Assembly: GCA_007121565.1 (NCBI GenBank)
Contig: SKKI01000080.1
Coordinates: 1-5,938, forward strand
DNA: 5,938 nucleotides
Direction of reading: 5' to 3'
From: Phycisphaerae bacterium
GTDB taxonomy: Bacteria; Planctomycetota; Phycisphaerae; Sedimentisphaerales; Anaerohalosphaeraceae
Of the stretch, positions 1 through 5,897 are shown piece after piece. The notes beneath the pieces are model-generated. The model had not been told where the DNA came from, made no database searches, and worked only from the letters and a program-made list of their open reading frames with translations. A program made the position numbers and the translations under genes. How positions within the stretch are numbered: position 1 is the stretch's first letter; each line of letters begins with the position of its first letter.

Positions 1-155
1 TGCAGAATAAAAGATAAGGAGTATTACTATATTTAGATAGGGGTTTTGCTGAAGCCAACGAATGCTGATTGAGAAATTGACGCCAACACGGTATACTGAT
101 CGTTAAACCGAAAACATCAAAAATAAGTGATAACACCGGACGGGAGACGTGAATC
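1..155. other. Intergenic region upstream of sppA
   Basis: This AT-rich stretch holds no credible coding sequence. Besides the promoter at 69-97, it has an SD-like AGATAAGGAG at 12-21 with no start codon at a usable distance; the same motif recurs upstream of hflK on the other strand. The SD used by sppA is GGGAG at 142-146. Any upstream gene ends outside the window. Confidence 0.6.
69..97 (+). promoter_or_regulatory. Probable sigma-70-type promoter of sppA
   Basis: A -35-like TTGAGA (69-74) and a -10-like TATACT (92-97) are separated by exactly 17 nt, and each matches the consensus at five of six positions. Transcription would start near 104, giving a leader of about 50 nt before the sppA start codon. 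A second TTGACG at 77-82 lies only 9 nt from the same -10, which is too close to serve as its -35. The call rests on consensus matching alone. Confidence 0.55.
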
Positions 156-1955
156 ATGATAGGACAGACATGGGTCGAAAGTTTTCTCTTGAATTTGCTC
201 TCCGGCTTTTTCGCACTGATAGCCGGTTTACTGGTCCTGTACATTCTGTGGCTGATTATCGTCAGGATCAAAATCCGCCTGCCGAAAACCATCGTCCTTG
301 AGCTGGATCTGACCAAGCCGCTGGTTGAATATATTCCCCGGCATCCCGGCACAACGTGGTTCATGCCGCACAAAAAGTCGGTTTACGATATTCTCCGGGC
401 CATCGAATTGGCCGGGGCCGATAAACGCGTCAAAGGACTGGTCGCCAGAATCAGCCTGAAAGACCCCGCCGGCTCGTTGATGGGCCTGGCAGCCGTTCAG
501 GAAATTCGCCAGGCCATCGCCGCCTTCGGCAAGCAGGGCAAGTTTGCCTACGCCTTTGCCGAAACCTTCGGCCAAAGCGGCTCGGCACTGGCCTCCTATT
601 ACCTGGCAACCGGCTTTGATGCGGTGTACCTGCAGCCGTCGGGCCAGTTGAACCTGGCCGGGATGATGTACAGCGCCCCGTTTTTTCGAGACGCCCTGAA
701 CCGGGCCGGGCTGCAGCCGCAACTGGACACGCGTCAGGAGTATAAACAGTTCAAATACGCCTTCACCGAGGACGGCTTCAACGAGCCGCACAAAGAAGCC
801 ATGCAGCGCCTTCTTGAGTCCCAGTATGATCAGCTCCTCGACGGCATCGCAGAGTCGCGGAAGATGGACAAATCGGCCCTTAAAGAATTGATCGACCAGG
901 GGCCCTTTTTGAGCCACCAGGCCCTCGAACTGAAGCTTGTCGATGACTTGCTGTACCGGGATCAGCTTTACGAAAAAGTCAAAGCGGTCATCGGCGACAA
1001 GCCGCCGGTCGCCCTCGCTAAATACCTGCTGTGCCGTCGCAGCGCCGCTGTCCGGCAGGCGCCCACCATCGCGCTGATTTACGGAACAGGCCATCTGCAT
1101 TCCGGCATCAGCCGCTACGATCCCATGTACGGGACATTTTCTATGGGCAGCGATTCGGTTACCGCCGCGCTCAAAGCGGCCGTCAAAAATAAACGCGTCA
1201 AAGCCATCGTGCTGCGTATCGATTCGCCCGGCGGATCGCATGTGGCCGGCGACGCTGTATGGCGCGAGGTCCTCGCGGCCAAAAAATCCGGCACACCCGT
1301 CATTGTCTCCATGGGCAACGTGGCCGCCTCAGGCGGCTACTACATCGCCACAGCCGCCAGCAAGGTCCTGGCCGATCCGACAACCGTCACCGGTTCCATC
1401 GGCGTCGGCGGCGGCAAAATGATCACGCGTCGGTTCTGGCAAGAACGGATCGGTGTCAAGTGGGACGAAATCCATATCGGCCCAAACGCCACCATGTGGA
1501 GCCCTGTGGCCGATTTTACGGACGCCCAATGGCAAAAGCTCCAGGAACTGCTGGACTGGGTTTACGACGACTTTACCCGAAAAGTCGCCCACTCCCGGCA
1601 GATGCCGCTCGAAGAGGTACTGCAACTGGCAAAGGGGCGGGTATGGAGCGGCGCCGATGCCAAAAAACACGGGCTGGTAGATGCACTGGGCGGTCTGCAA
1701 AAGGCGATTGAAACAGCCCGGACAGAAGCCGGATTGGGTAAGGAGGTGCCGGTACGGGTGGAGACCTATCCACGGTCAAAAAAATTCGTGCAGCTTATCG
1801 GCCAGCGCATCTCAATCAACCAACCGCCGCAAGAGGACTATCGTCTGCACTTCCAACTGCTGCAAAGCGCAGCCAAAGCCGGCAGACTGCTGAACACGCT
1901 CGAAACCCGCACCGAAGCGGACCTGCTTTTGATGCCGGGATATTTCGGCCCCTAA
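156..1955 (+). CDS. sppA: Signal peptide peptidase SppA, 67K (double-domain) type
   Basis: This is a membrane-anchored serine protease of family S49 that cleaves leftover signal peptides after secretion, on the periplasmic side of the inner membrane. The 599 residues are close to the roughly 618 of E. coli SppA. A single membrane helix spans about residues 9-37. Two crotonase-like S49 domains follow: an N-terminal one (about 45-285) and a C-terminal one (about 303-540). By recalled comparison with E. coli SppA, the general-base lysine is K197 (in QEYKQF) and the nucleophile is S392 (in NVAASGGYY). RIDSPGG (354-360) and the GRVWSGADAKKHGLVD block (494-509) are further family signatures. GGGAG at 142-146, 9 nt before the ATG, supports this start, as does the membrane helix that immediately follows. 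The gene has its own promoter candidate and converges on hflC, with 5 bp between the stop codons. No frameshift or missing catalytic residue is seen, so it should be active. Confidence 0.95.
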   Translation: MIGQTWVESFLLNLLSGFFALIAGLLVLYILWLIIVRIKIRLPKTIVLELDLTKPLVEYIPRHPGTTWFMPHKKSVYDILRAIELAGADKRVKGLVARISLKDPAGSLMGLAAVQEIRQAIAAFGKQGKFAYAFAETFGQSGSALASYYLATGFDAVYLQPSGQLNLAGMMYSAPFFRDALNRAGLQPQLDTRQEYKQFKYAFTEDGFNEPHKEAMQRLLESQYDQLLDGIAESRKMDKSALKELIDQGPFLSHQALELKLVDDLLYRDQLYEKVKAVIGDKPPVALAKYLLCRRSAAVRQAPTIALIYGTGHLHSGISRYDPMYGTFSMGSDSVTAALKAAVKNKRVKAIVLRIDSPGGSHVAGDAVWREVLAAKKSGTPVIVSMGNVAASGGYYIATAASKVLADPTTVTGSIGVGGGKMITRRFWQERIGVKWDEIHIGPNATMWSPVADFTDAQWQKLQELLDWVYDDFTRKVAHSRQMPLEEVLQLAKGRVWSGADAKKHGLVDALGGLQKAIETARTEAGLGKEVPVRVETYPRSKKFVQLIGQRISINQPPQEDYRLHFQLLQSAAKAGRLLNTLETRTEADLLLMPGYFGP

Positions 1956-1960
1956 GCCGC

Positions 1961-2932
1961 TTACGGTTCCGGCTGACCGGAGGATTCGAGATAATGGAAA
2001 AACTCCGCATCGGCACCGATCAGAAGCGTGGTATTCTCGCCGAGGGCGTTATAACTTTCCAGCGTACGGAAAAACGCGAAGAACTCAGGATCAAGACCAT
2101 ACGCCTGGCCGTAAATGCGCGTCGCCTCGGCATCGGCCTTGCCGCGAATCTCCTGGGCCTGCCGCTCGGCCTCGGACCGAATCTGAAGCAACTGGCGTTC
2201 CATCTGCCCCAGAATCTCCTGACTGCGGCCCTCGCCTTCCGAACGGAAACGCGCCGCGATGCTCTGCCGTTCGGCAATCATCCGGCTTTCGACCTGCCGC
2301 CGGACGGAATCGATGTAATTGATGCGCTTGATGCGAACATCGGCGATTTCAATCCCCATCTCCGGCATCAGCCGCGAGGCCGACGCCAGCATCTGCTGCT
2401 CAAGACGTTCACGCCCCATTTTAGGGCTTTCCAGGTCCACATCCTCTCGGATCAGTGCTTCATCATCCAGCTCATCAATATCCACATCCCAGTCGTGTGA
2501 GCGGACAATCTCTTCCAGATCGGCTCCCGAAACAATATCGCGCACCACCGAGTCAATGATGTCATCCAGCCGCGCCCGCGCCCCGGACTCATCGCGCACT
2601 GAGCGGAGAAATTGCAGCGGCTCGACAATCCGCCAGCGCGCGGTGGTATCGACCACGATAAACTCACGCCCCAGCGTGGGAATCTGGCTGACCTCGCCGT
2701 CCCAGGCCAGCAGGCGTTTGTCAAACCGCCGCACTTCCTGGATAAACGGCACTTTCCAGTGCAGCCCCGGTTCGGTGACAACCTCGCCGACGGGCCGGCC
2801 AAACTGAACGAGAATCCCCTGCTCGGCCTGATCGATCACAAACAACGTGCCGCTGAGAATCACCGCGATCACGACAAGGCCGACGACAAGGCCGACCGTA
2901 ATAATGGGAGCATGTTTATGTGTGTATCTCAT
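1961..2932 (-). CDS. hflC: HflC-type SPFH/band-7 membrane protein, FtsH modulator subunit
   Basis: HflC partners HflK in a large inner-membrane cage that surrounds and regulates the AAA protease FtsH, with most of its mass in the periplasm. The 323 residues resemble E. coli HflC (334) in length. A single N-terminal membrane helix spans about 10-32, followed by the SPFH/band-7 domain (about 33-210), starting with VIDQAEQGILVQFGRP. The HflC signature RIKRINYIDSVRRQVESRM (201-218) leads into a long charged helix (about 210-275), rich in Glu, Arg and Gln, and a conserved end around DPEFFAFFRTLESY (281-294). HflC rather than HflK is assigned from that C-terminal block and from gene order. An acidic segment at about 147-168 (DWDVDIDELDDEAL and on) looks like a lineage-specific insertion. 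The start overlaps the hflK stop as ATGA (2929-2932), with AAGGAG (2941-2946) 8 nt upstream, so the two are probably translationally coupled. No ftsH lies nearby. Confidence 0.9.
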   Translation of the reverse strand: MRYTHKHAPIITVGLVVGLVVIAVILSGTLFVIDQAEQGILVQFGRPVGEVVTEPGLHWKVPFIQEVRRFDKRLLAWDGEVSQIPTLGREFIVVDTTARWRIVEPLQFLRSVRDESGARARLDDIIDSVVRDIVSGADLEEIVRSHDWDVDIDELDDEALIREDVDLESPKMGRERLEQQMLASASRLMPEMGIEIADVRIKRINYIDSVRRQVESRMIAERQSIAARFRSEGEGRSQEILGQMERQLLQIRSEAERQAQEIRGKADAEATRIYGQAYGLDPEFFAFFRTLESYNALGENTTLLIGADAEFFHYLESSGQPEP

Positions 2933-3945
2933 TGATTTATCTCCTTGGGCATATGGCCCTCTTGAAGGTGCAGCAATGGCAGCGGCGCGCCTGTGCCGTC
3001 CTGCATCACCAGCACCGAGCCAACCTGCGGCAAGATCTCGGTCAAGGTCTCCAGATACATCCGCCGACGGGTGACCTCGGGGGCCTGCTGATAATCTTCG
3101 AAGATGGCTTTAAACCGCGCGGCCTCGCCCAATGCCATATTGGTGCGCTCCACGGCGTAGCCCTCTGCCTCATCGATGATCCGGTTCGCTGAGCCGCGGG
3201 CACGGGGAATGGCTTCATTACGTTGCCGGTTCGCTTCGTTGATCATACGCTCCTGTTCCTGGCGAGCCTCGTTAACCTCGTTAAACGCCGGCTGAACCGC
3301 CTGAGGCGGCACGACATTCTGAAGCTCCACGGTGACGACATGAATGCCCGTCTCGTACCGCCGCATCGCGTCCTGTATTTCCTCGCGTGTGCTGTTGGCG
3401 ATATTCACACGGGCAATGGTCAGAATTTCGCTGCCCAGGTTATTGCCGACCACCCGCCGCATGACGGATTCGGAAATGTCGCGAAGCGTTCGGACAGGTT
3501 CGCGCATACTGTACAGGAACTTGATGGGGTCGGCGATGCGGTACTGAACAACCCATTCGACATCGATAATGTTCAGATCGCCCGAGAGCATCAGCGATTC
3601 GTCGGGGAAGGCCTGATCGACATACCGCGTCGGCTGGCCGGTCTGTTCGGTTCGAAAGCCGAATTCCTCTTTGAGCACCCGCTCGGTCGCGACATGCTGG
3701 ACCTGGTCGATCCCGAAAGGCAGCTTGAAGTGAAGCCCGGGCCCGGTCGTTTTGATCACCGCCCCAAACCGCTTAACCACGGCCTGCTCTTCCGGCTGGA
3801 CGGTGTAAATCATCGTCAGCACCGCCACCGCAACCGCCAGCAGAATGATCCCAGCCAGAATAATACCCCGAAAGCGACGAATTTTTGCCAACACCTCGTC
3901 GATATCGACATTGTACTCAGAATCCGGAAATCGCATCTGTCTCAT
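2929..3945 (-). CDS. hflK: HflK-type SPFH/band-7 membrane protein, FtsH modulator subunit
   Basis: HflK forms the HflKC membrane complex with HflC, which controls access to the FtsH protease. The 338 residues show a short hydrophilic N-terminus (1-26), one membrane helix (about 27-48), and an SPFH/band-7 domain (about 49-225) opening with TVQPEEQAVVKRFGAV and GPGLHFKLPFGIDQV, which is typical of HflK. The segment DVEWVVQYRIADPIKFL (128-144) and the VNEARQEQERMINEANR helix (224-240) are also typical. E. coli HflK has 419 residues and begins with a Gly-rich cytoplasmic tail; that tail is absent here. The ATG at 3945 is chosen because AGAGGTG (3951-3957) sits 5 nt upstream; the in-frame ATG at 3936 would be poorly spaced. 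The gene follows tRNA-Pro by 50 nt and overlaps hflC by 4 bp, so the three may be one transcription unit. Confidence 0.92.
   Translation of the reverse strand: MRQMRFPDSEYNVDIDEVLAKIRRFRGIILAGIILLAVAVAVLTMIYTVQPEEQAVVKRFGAVIKTTGPGLHFKLPFGIDQVQHVATERVLKEEFGFRTEQTGQPTRYVDQAFPDESLMLSGDLNIIDVEWVVQYRIADPIKFLYSMREPVRTLRDISESVMRRVVGNNLGSEILTIARVNIANSTREEIQDAMRRYETGIHVVTVELQNVVPPQAVQPAFNEVNEARQEQERMINEANRQRNEAIPRARGSANRIIDEAEGYAVERTNMALGEAARFKAIFEDYQQAPEVTRRRMYLETLTEILPQVGSVLVMQDGTGAPLPLLHLQEGHMPKEINQ
2941..2946 (-). promoter_or_regulatory. Ribosome binding site of hflC, inside the hflK 3' end
   Basis: AAGGAG on the minus strand lies 8 nt before the hflC ATG, within the last codons of hflK. It confirms the ATGA-overlap start and suggests translational coupling of the two subunits, which would favour balanced synthesis of the HflK/HflC complex. 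Confidence 0.75.
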
Positions 3946-3979
3946 AATATCACCTCTTATCTTAATATGCTCCTTATCT
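3945..3979 (-). repeat. Abutting imperfect direct repeat containing the hflK SD site
   Basis: On the minus strand AGATAAGGAGCATATTA (3979 to 3963) is followed directly by AGATAAGAGGTGATATTA (3962 to 3945). The two units differ by a few substitutions and one indel. The second carries the functional-looking SD (AGAGGTG, 3951-3957) and runs into the hflK ATG. The first carries a perfect AAGGAG with no start codon at a usable distance. It looks like a local tandem duplication of a ribosome-binding region, or a two-site ribosome or protein binding element. Confidence 0.6.
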
Positions 3980-3995
3980 GTCTACTTAAAGGCAG

Positions 3996-4070
3996 TCGGG
4001 GTGACAGGATTCGAACCTGCGACCTCCTGGTCCCAAACCAGGCGCTCTAGCCAAGCTGAGCTACACCCCG
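3996..4070 (-). tRNA. tRNA-Pro (anticodon UGG)
   Basis: Read on the minus strand from 4070, the gene folds into a complete 75-nt cloverleaf. The 7-bp acceptor pairs CGGGGTG with CACCCCG, and the D arm is GCTC...GAGC. The anticodon stem CCTGG/CCAGG encloses the loop TTTGGGA, giving anticodon TGG, which reads proline CCN codons. The T arm is GCAGG-TTCGAAT-CCTGT, whose closing pair is G-U. The discriminator base is A at 3996. CCA is not encoded, because the minus strand continues CTGCC, so it must be added by the tRNA nucleotidyltransferase. The gene lies 50 nt upstream of hflK in the same direction with no terminator between. A promoter candidate lies at 4084-4112. Confidence 0.96.
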
Positions 4071-4083
4071 AGCCGAATCACAA

Positions 4084-4112
4084 AGTCTAACCCCCATCGC
4101 GTCCAATTGCAA
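4084..4112 (-). promoter_or_regulatory. Probable promoter for tRNA-Pro (and perhaps hflKC)
   Basis: On the minus strand TTGCAA (4112 to 4107) and TAGACT (4089 to 4084) are separated by 17 nt, each matching the sigma-70 consensus at four of six positions. Transcription would start about 7 nt before the mature tRNA 5' end, a short leader typical of tRNA genes. No better candidate was seen between the tRNA and hflK, so it may also drive hflK-hflC. Confidence 0.4.
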
Positions 4113-4175
4113 GCAAAACATTTTCGGCGACTTAGTATGTCCGTTTTGTAATTTTTCGGAAATATAATTATTTTA

Positions 4176-4204
4176 TTGACAGATTGAGTCTGATATGTTA
4201 GGAT
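4176..4204 (+). promoter_or_regulatory. Probable promoter of the polysaccharide export gene
   Basis: A perfect -35 TTGACA (4176-4181) is followed after 17 nt by TAGGAT (4199-4204), a four-of-six -10 match. The surrounding sequence is strongly AT-rich, including an A/T run just upstream (about 4150-4175) that could act as an UP-like element. A start near 4211 gives a leader of about 53 nt. An inverted repeat GATAT/ATATC (4192-4196 and 4203-4207) spans the -10. Confidence 0.5.
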
Positions 4205-4250
4205 ATCTGAAATCTCGGAGTTGAACATGGAGAAATAATTTTTGATGTAC

Positions 4251-4256
4251 AAGGAG
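4251..4256 (+). promoter_or_regulatory. Ribosome binding site of the export lipoprotein gene
   Basis: AAGGAG lies 7 nt before the ATG at 4264. It fixes this start over the out-of-frame ATG at 4245. The resulting protein begins directly with a lipoprotein signal peptide, which independently supports the choice. Confidence 0.8.
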
Positions 4257-4263
4257 ACATCCT

Positions 4264-4989
4264 ATGGCAGTACGCACCCTATTGGCGGCAACAGCCTTGT
4301 CTGTTGTGATGGTCCTGTTAGGCGGTTGTTTTGCCGCGCAGCCGCAAGACATTGAAGTCTTTTTGCGTCCCGACGAAGCCGATGTAACCGGCGAGGATTA
4401 TATTATCCAGCCGCCCGACCGCATCACGGTCGTCGCCACCGACGTACCCGAGCTGGCCGCGGGAGAAACTCAGGACATCCGACCTGACGGCTTTATCTCC
4501 TACGAAAAAATCGGGGAAATTCCCGTCGCGGGAAAGACACCGCGGCAGGTCGCCGAGATGATCGCCGAGCGGCTTTCGGAACTGTATAAGCTGACCGGCG
4601 ACTACCCCATCGATGTCCGCGTCGAAAATCGCAGCAAGCTCTATTACGTCTTGGGACAAGTCCGCCATCAGGGGGCTCAGATATTTACCGGACGGGAAAC
4701 CACGCTGTCGGCCCTGGCCCGGGCGATTCCCACCGATTATGCCTGGAAGGAACAGATCCAGGTCATTCGGCCGGGGTATGGGGACGCCGAGCGGTCCAGA
4801 ATATTCCGCCTGGACTACCGCGATATGGTGATTCGCGGACGCACCGATCAGATTGTGCTATTGCAGGAAGGCGATATTATCTACGTGCCGCCGACAGTCT
4901 TTGCGGCTATCGGCATGACACTCGGCGAAATTGTCGGGCCGATCTTCCAGGCCGGACGCGCCGCGACGACATGGGGTGTGGGGCCGTAA
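4264..4989 (+). CDS. Polysaccharide export lipoprotein, Wza/BexD family, single SLBB
   Basis: Proteins of this family oligomerise in the outer membrane and periplasm as the exit channel for capsule or exopolysaccharide. Residues 1-21 form a lipoprotein signal peptide ending in the lipobox LGGC, so C22 would be lipidated after signal peptidase II cleavage. A poly_export domain (about 43-122) opens with DYIIQPPDRITVVA and contains DIRPDGFISYEKIGEIPVAGKT split by a typical turn. One SLBB-like domain follows (about 125-205), starting YYVLGQVRHQGAQIF and ending EGDIIYVPP. The last segment (about 211-232, VFAAIGMTLGEIVGPIFQA) is hydrophobic and could be the C-terminal membrane helix that forms the Wza-type pore. 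At 241 residues it is much shorter than Wza (379), because extra SLBB-type repeats are missing. No Wzc-type kinase, flippase or glycosyltransferase is in the window. The next gene begins about 41 bp downstream on the same strand. The family call is firm; the exported polymer is unknown. Confidence 0.88.
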   Translation: MAVRTLLAATALSVVMVLLGGCFAAQPQDIEVFLRPDEADVTGEDYIIQPPDRITVVATDVPELAAGETQDIRPDGFISYEKIGEIPVAGKTPRQVAEMIAERLSELYKLTGDYPIDVRVENRSKLYYVLGQVRHQGAQIFTGRETTLSALARAIPTDYAWKEQIQVIRPGYGDAERSRIFRLDYRDMVIRGRTDQIVLLQEGDIIYVPPTVFAAIGMTLGEIVGPIFQAGRAATTWGVGP

Positions 4990-5030
4990 GATTGATTTTT
5001 CGGTCGCAGAATCCATCGGCGTTTAGAGAT

Positions 5031-5897
5031 ATGACTGATACGATGAACATGCAGCGATTTTTAAAACGCATTCATATTGCAGGAACCCTGTGGTTTATCA
5101 TCTGCGCCGCTGCGCTGCTGGTCATCGCGCTGCGCCAGGCGGGCGTGCAGTGGTGGGTGATCTTTTCACTGTCCGGCTATGGGGTGGTTTTGGGTGTGTT
5201 CCTGCTGGCGGTTTATCTGTTCGCCCTGTTTCGCGGTGTGGTACGTGCCCAGTTTGCCCAGGAACATCCCTTGTCGACCACGCCGGCGTACCTGCTGTTG
5301 TATGACGCATCTCCTTTTCTGGGGGCAGCGGCAGGCCTGCTTTGCATCACAGGCATCTATGAGCCGGCCGCAATCGTCCGCATCATCGCCGAAGGGACGC
5401 TGGTCATGACGTTCGTAATCTGGGTGGTCGTAGATTCCGGCGTCGGGCTGATCGAATCGGTCCTGCCGCAAAGCGTTCGGCATCGAAATCAGCGCCTGGC
5501 CAAAATCAAGGCCGAAAAAACGCGTATCCAGCAGGAAAACGCCGCGCTGCTTACCTCGCTGCAGAAACGGGAACAGGACTTGAAGCGCACTTGGGATGAG
5601 CAGTTTCGGGATGCCGCCGATGAACTGGCAGCACTGTTCTGCGGCACGGCCGATCAACTGCACCAGATTCAGGCCAAAACCACCGACCTCGGCGCCAAGG
5701 CCTGGCAGATGGGGCAGATGGCCTGTATGCAGTTTGTCCATAAGATGATTTGTGACCGCCTGGGCCGCAACGAACAGGACAGATGTGTCGATTATGCGGC
5801 GATGTGGTGGGACGGCATCGGCACATGGCGACGCCCCAAATCGTCTACGTTGCTTGCTTATACCAAATCCCTTTCAAAAATGCCCACAAAAGAATAA
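5031..5897 (+). CDS. Unrecognised membrane protein: four helices plus cytoplasmic coiled coil
   Basis: I do not recognise this 288-residue protein. Four hydrophobic segments are visible: about 14-34, 42-68, 85-107 and 114-137. The first pair and the second pair are each joined by a short loop. A positively charged stretch follows (from about 149, SVRHRNQRLAKIKAEK), then a long heptad-like helix rich in Lys, Gln and Glu (about 150-215) and an alpha-helical tail with cysteines at 204, 232, 241 and 252 and an aromatic MWWDGIGTW motif (258-266). The basic flank after helix four suggests that the coiled coil is cytoplasmic. The start is uncertain. ATG 5031 has only a poor upstream AGAG, ATG 5043 and 5049 are also possible, and ATG 4971 would overlap the exporter gene and lacks an SD. 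It lies close behind the export lipoprotein gene with no visible terminator, so co-transcription is likely. A role in envelope polymer export or assembly is a guess from position only. Confidence 0.75.
   Translation: MTDTMNMQRFLKRIHIAGTLWFIICAAALLVIALRQAGVQWWVIFSLSGYGVVLGVFLLAVYLFALFRGVVRAQFAQEHPLSTTPAYLLLYDASPFLGAAAGLLCITGIYEPAAIVRIIAEGTLVMTFVIWVVVDSGVGLIESVLPQSVRHRNQRLAKIKAEKTRIQQENAALLTSLQKREQDLKRTWDEQFRDAADELAALFCGTADQLHQIQAKTTDLGAKAWQMGQMACMQFVHKMICDRLGRNEQDRCVDYAAMWWDGIGTWRRPKSSTLLAYTKSLSKMPTKE

Noticed and set aside
228..1241. 337-codon open frame antisense to sppA
   Set aside because: It is a mirror frame of a strongly conserved SppA gene. Its translation has no recognisable domain and its start lacks an SD.
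1955..1981. Bidirectional terminator between sppA and hflC
   Set aside because: The possible stems (AGCCG/CGGCT, TCCGG/CCGGA) are only 5 bp long, overlap coding sequence and have no T tract on either strand.
1994..2500. 168-codon plus-strand frame opposite hflC
   Set aside because: hflC is well supported on the other strand by domain, SD and coupling to hflK. This frame has no SD and no recognisable fold.
3223..4050. 275-codon plus-strand frame antisense to hflK
   Set aside because: It lies opposite hflK and runs into the tRNA. Its translation is rich in Arg, His and Leu with no domain, as expected for a shadow frame.
3845..4090. Plus-strand ORFs over tRNA-Pro ending in peptides such as GVTGFEPATSW and GDRIRTCDLLVPNQAL
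   Set aside because: These peptides are the familiar false translation of the antisense strand of tRNA genes. The cloverleaf on the minus strand and the hflK gene explain the sequence fully.
4971..5030. Upstream start (ATG 4971) for the four-helix protein, overlapping the export gene
   Set aside because: There is no SD before it, and the extra 20 residues are polar and not typical of an N-terminus before a membrane helix. ATG 5031 or one of the next two ATGs is more likely, though not proven.
5031..5897. MotA/TolQ/ExbB-type proton channel
   Set aside because: The segment around SPFLGAAAGLL (94-104) faintly recalls TolQ/ExbB, but the large cytoplasmic loop between the early and later helices is missing, no ExbD/TolR partner is present, and the similarity is too weak to name a family.
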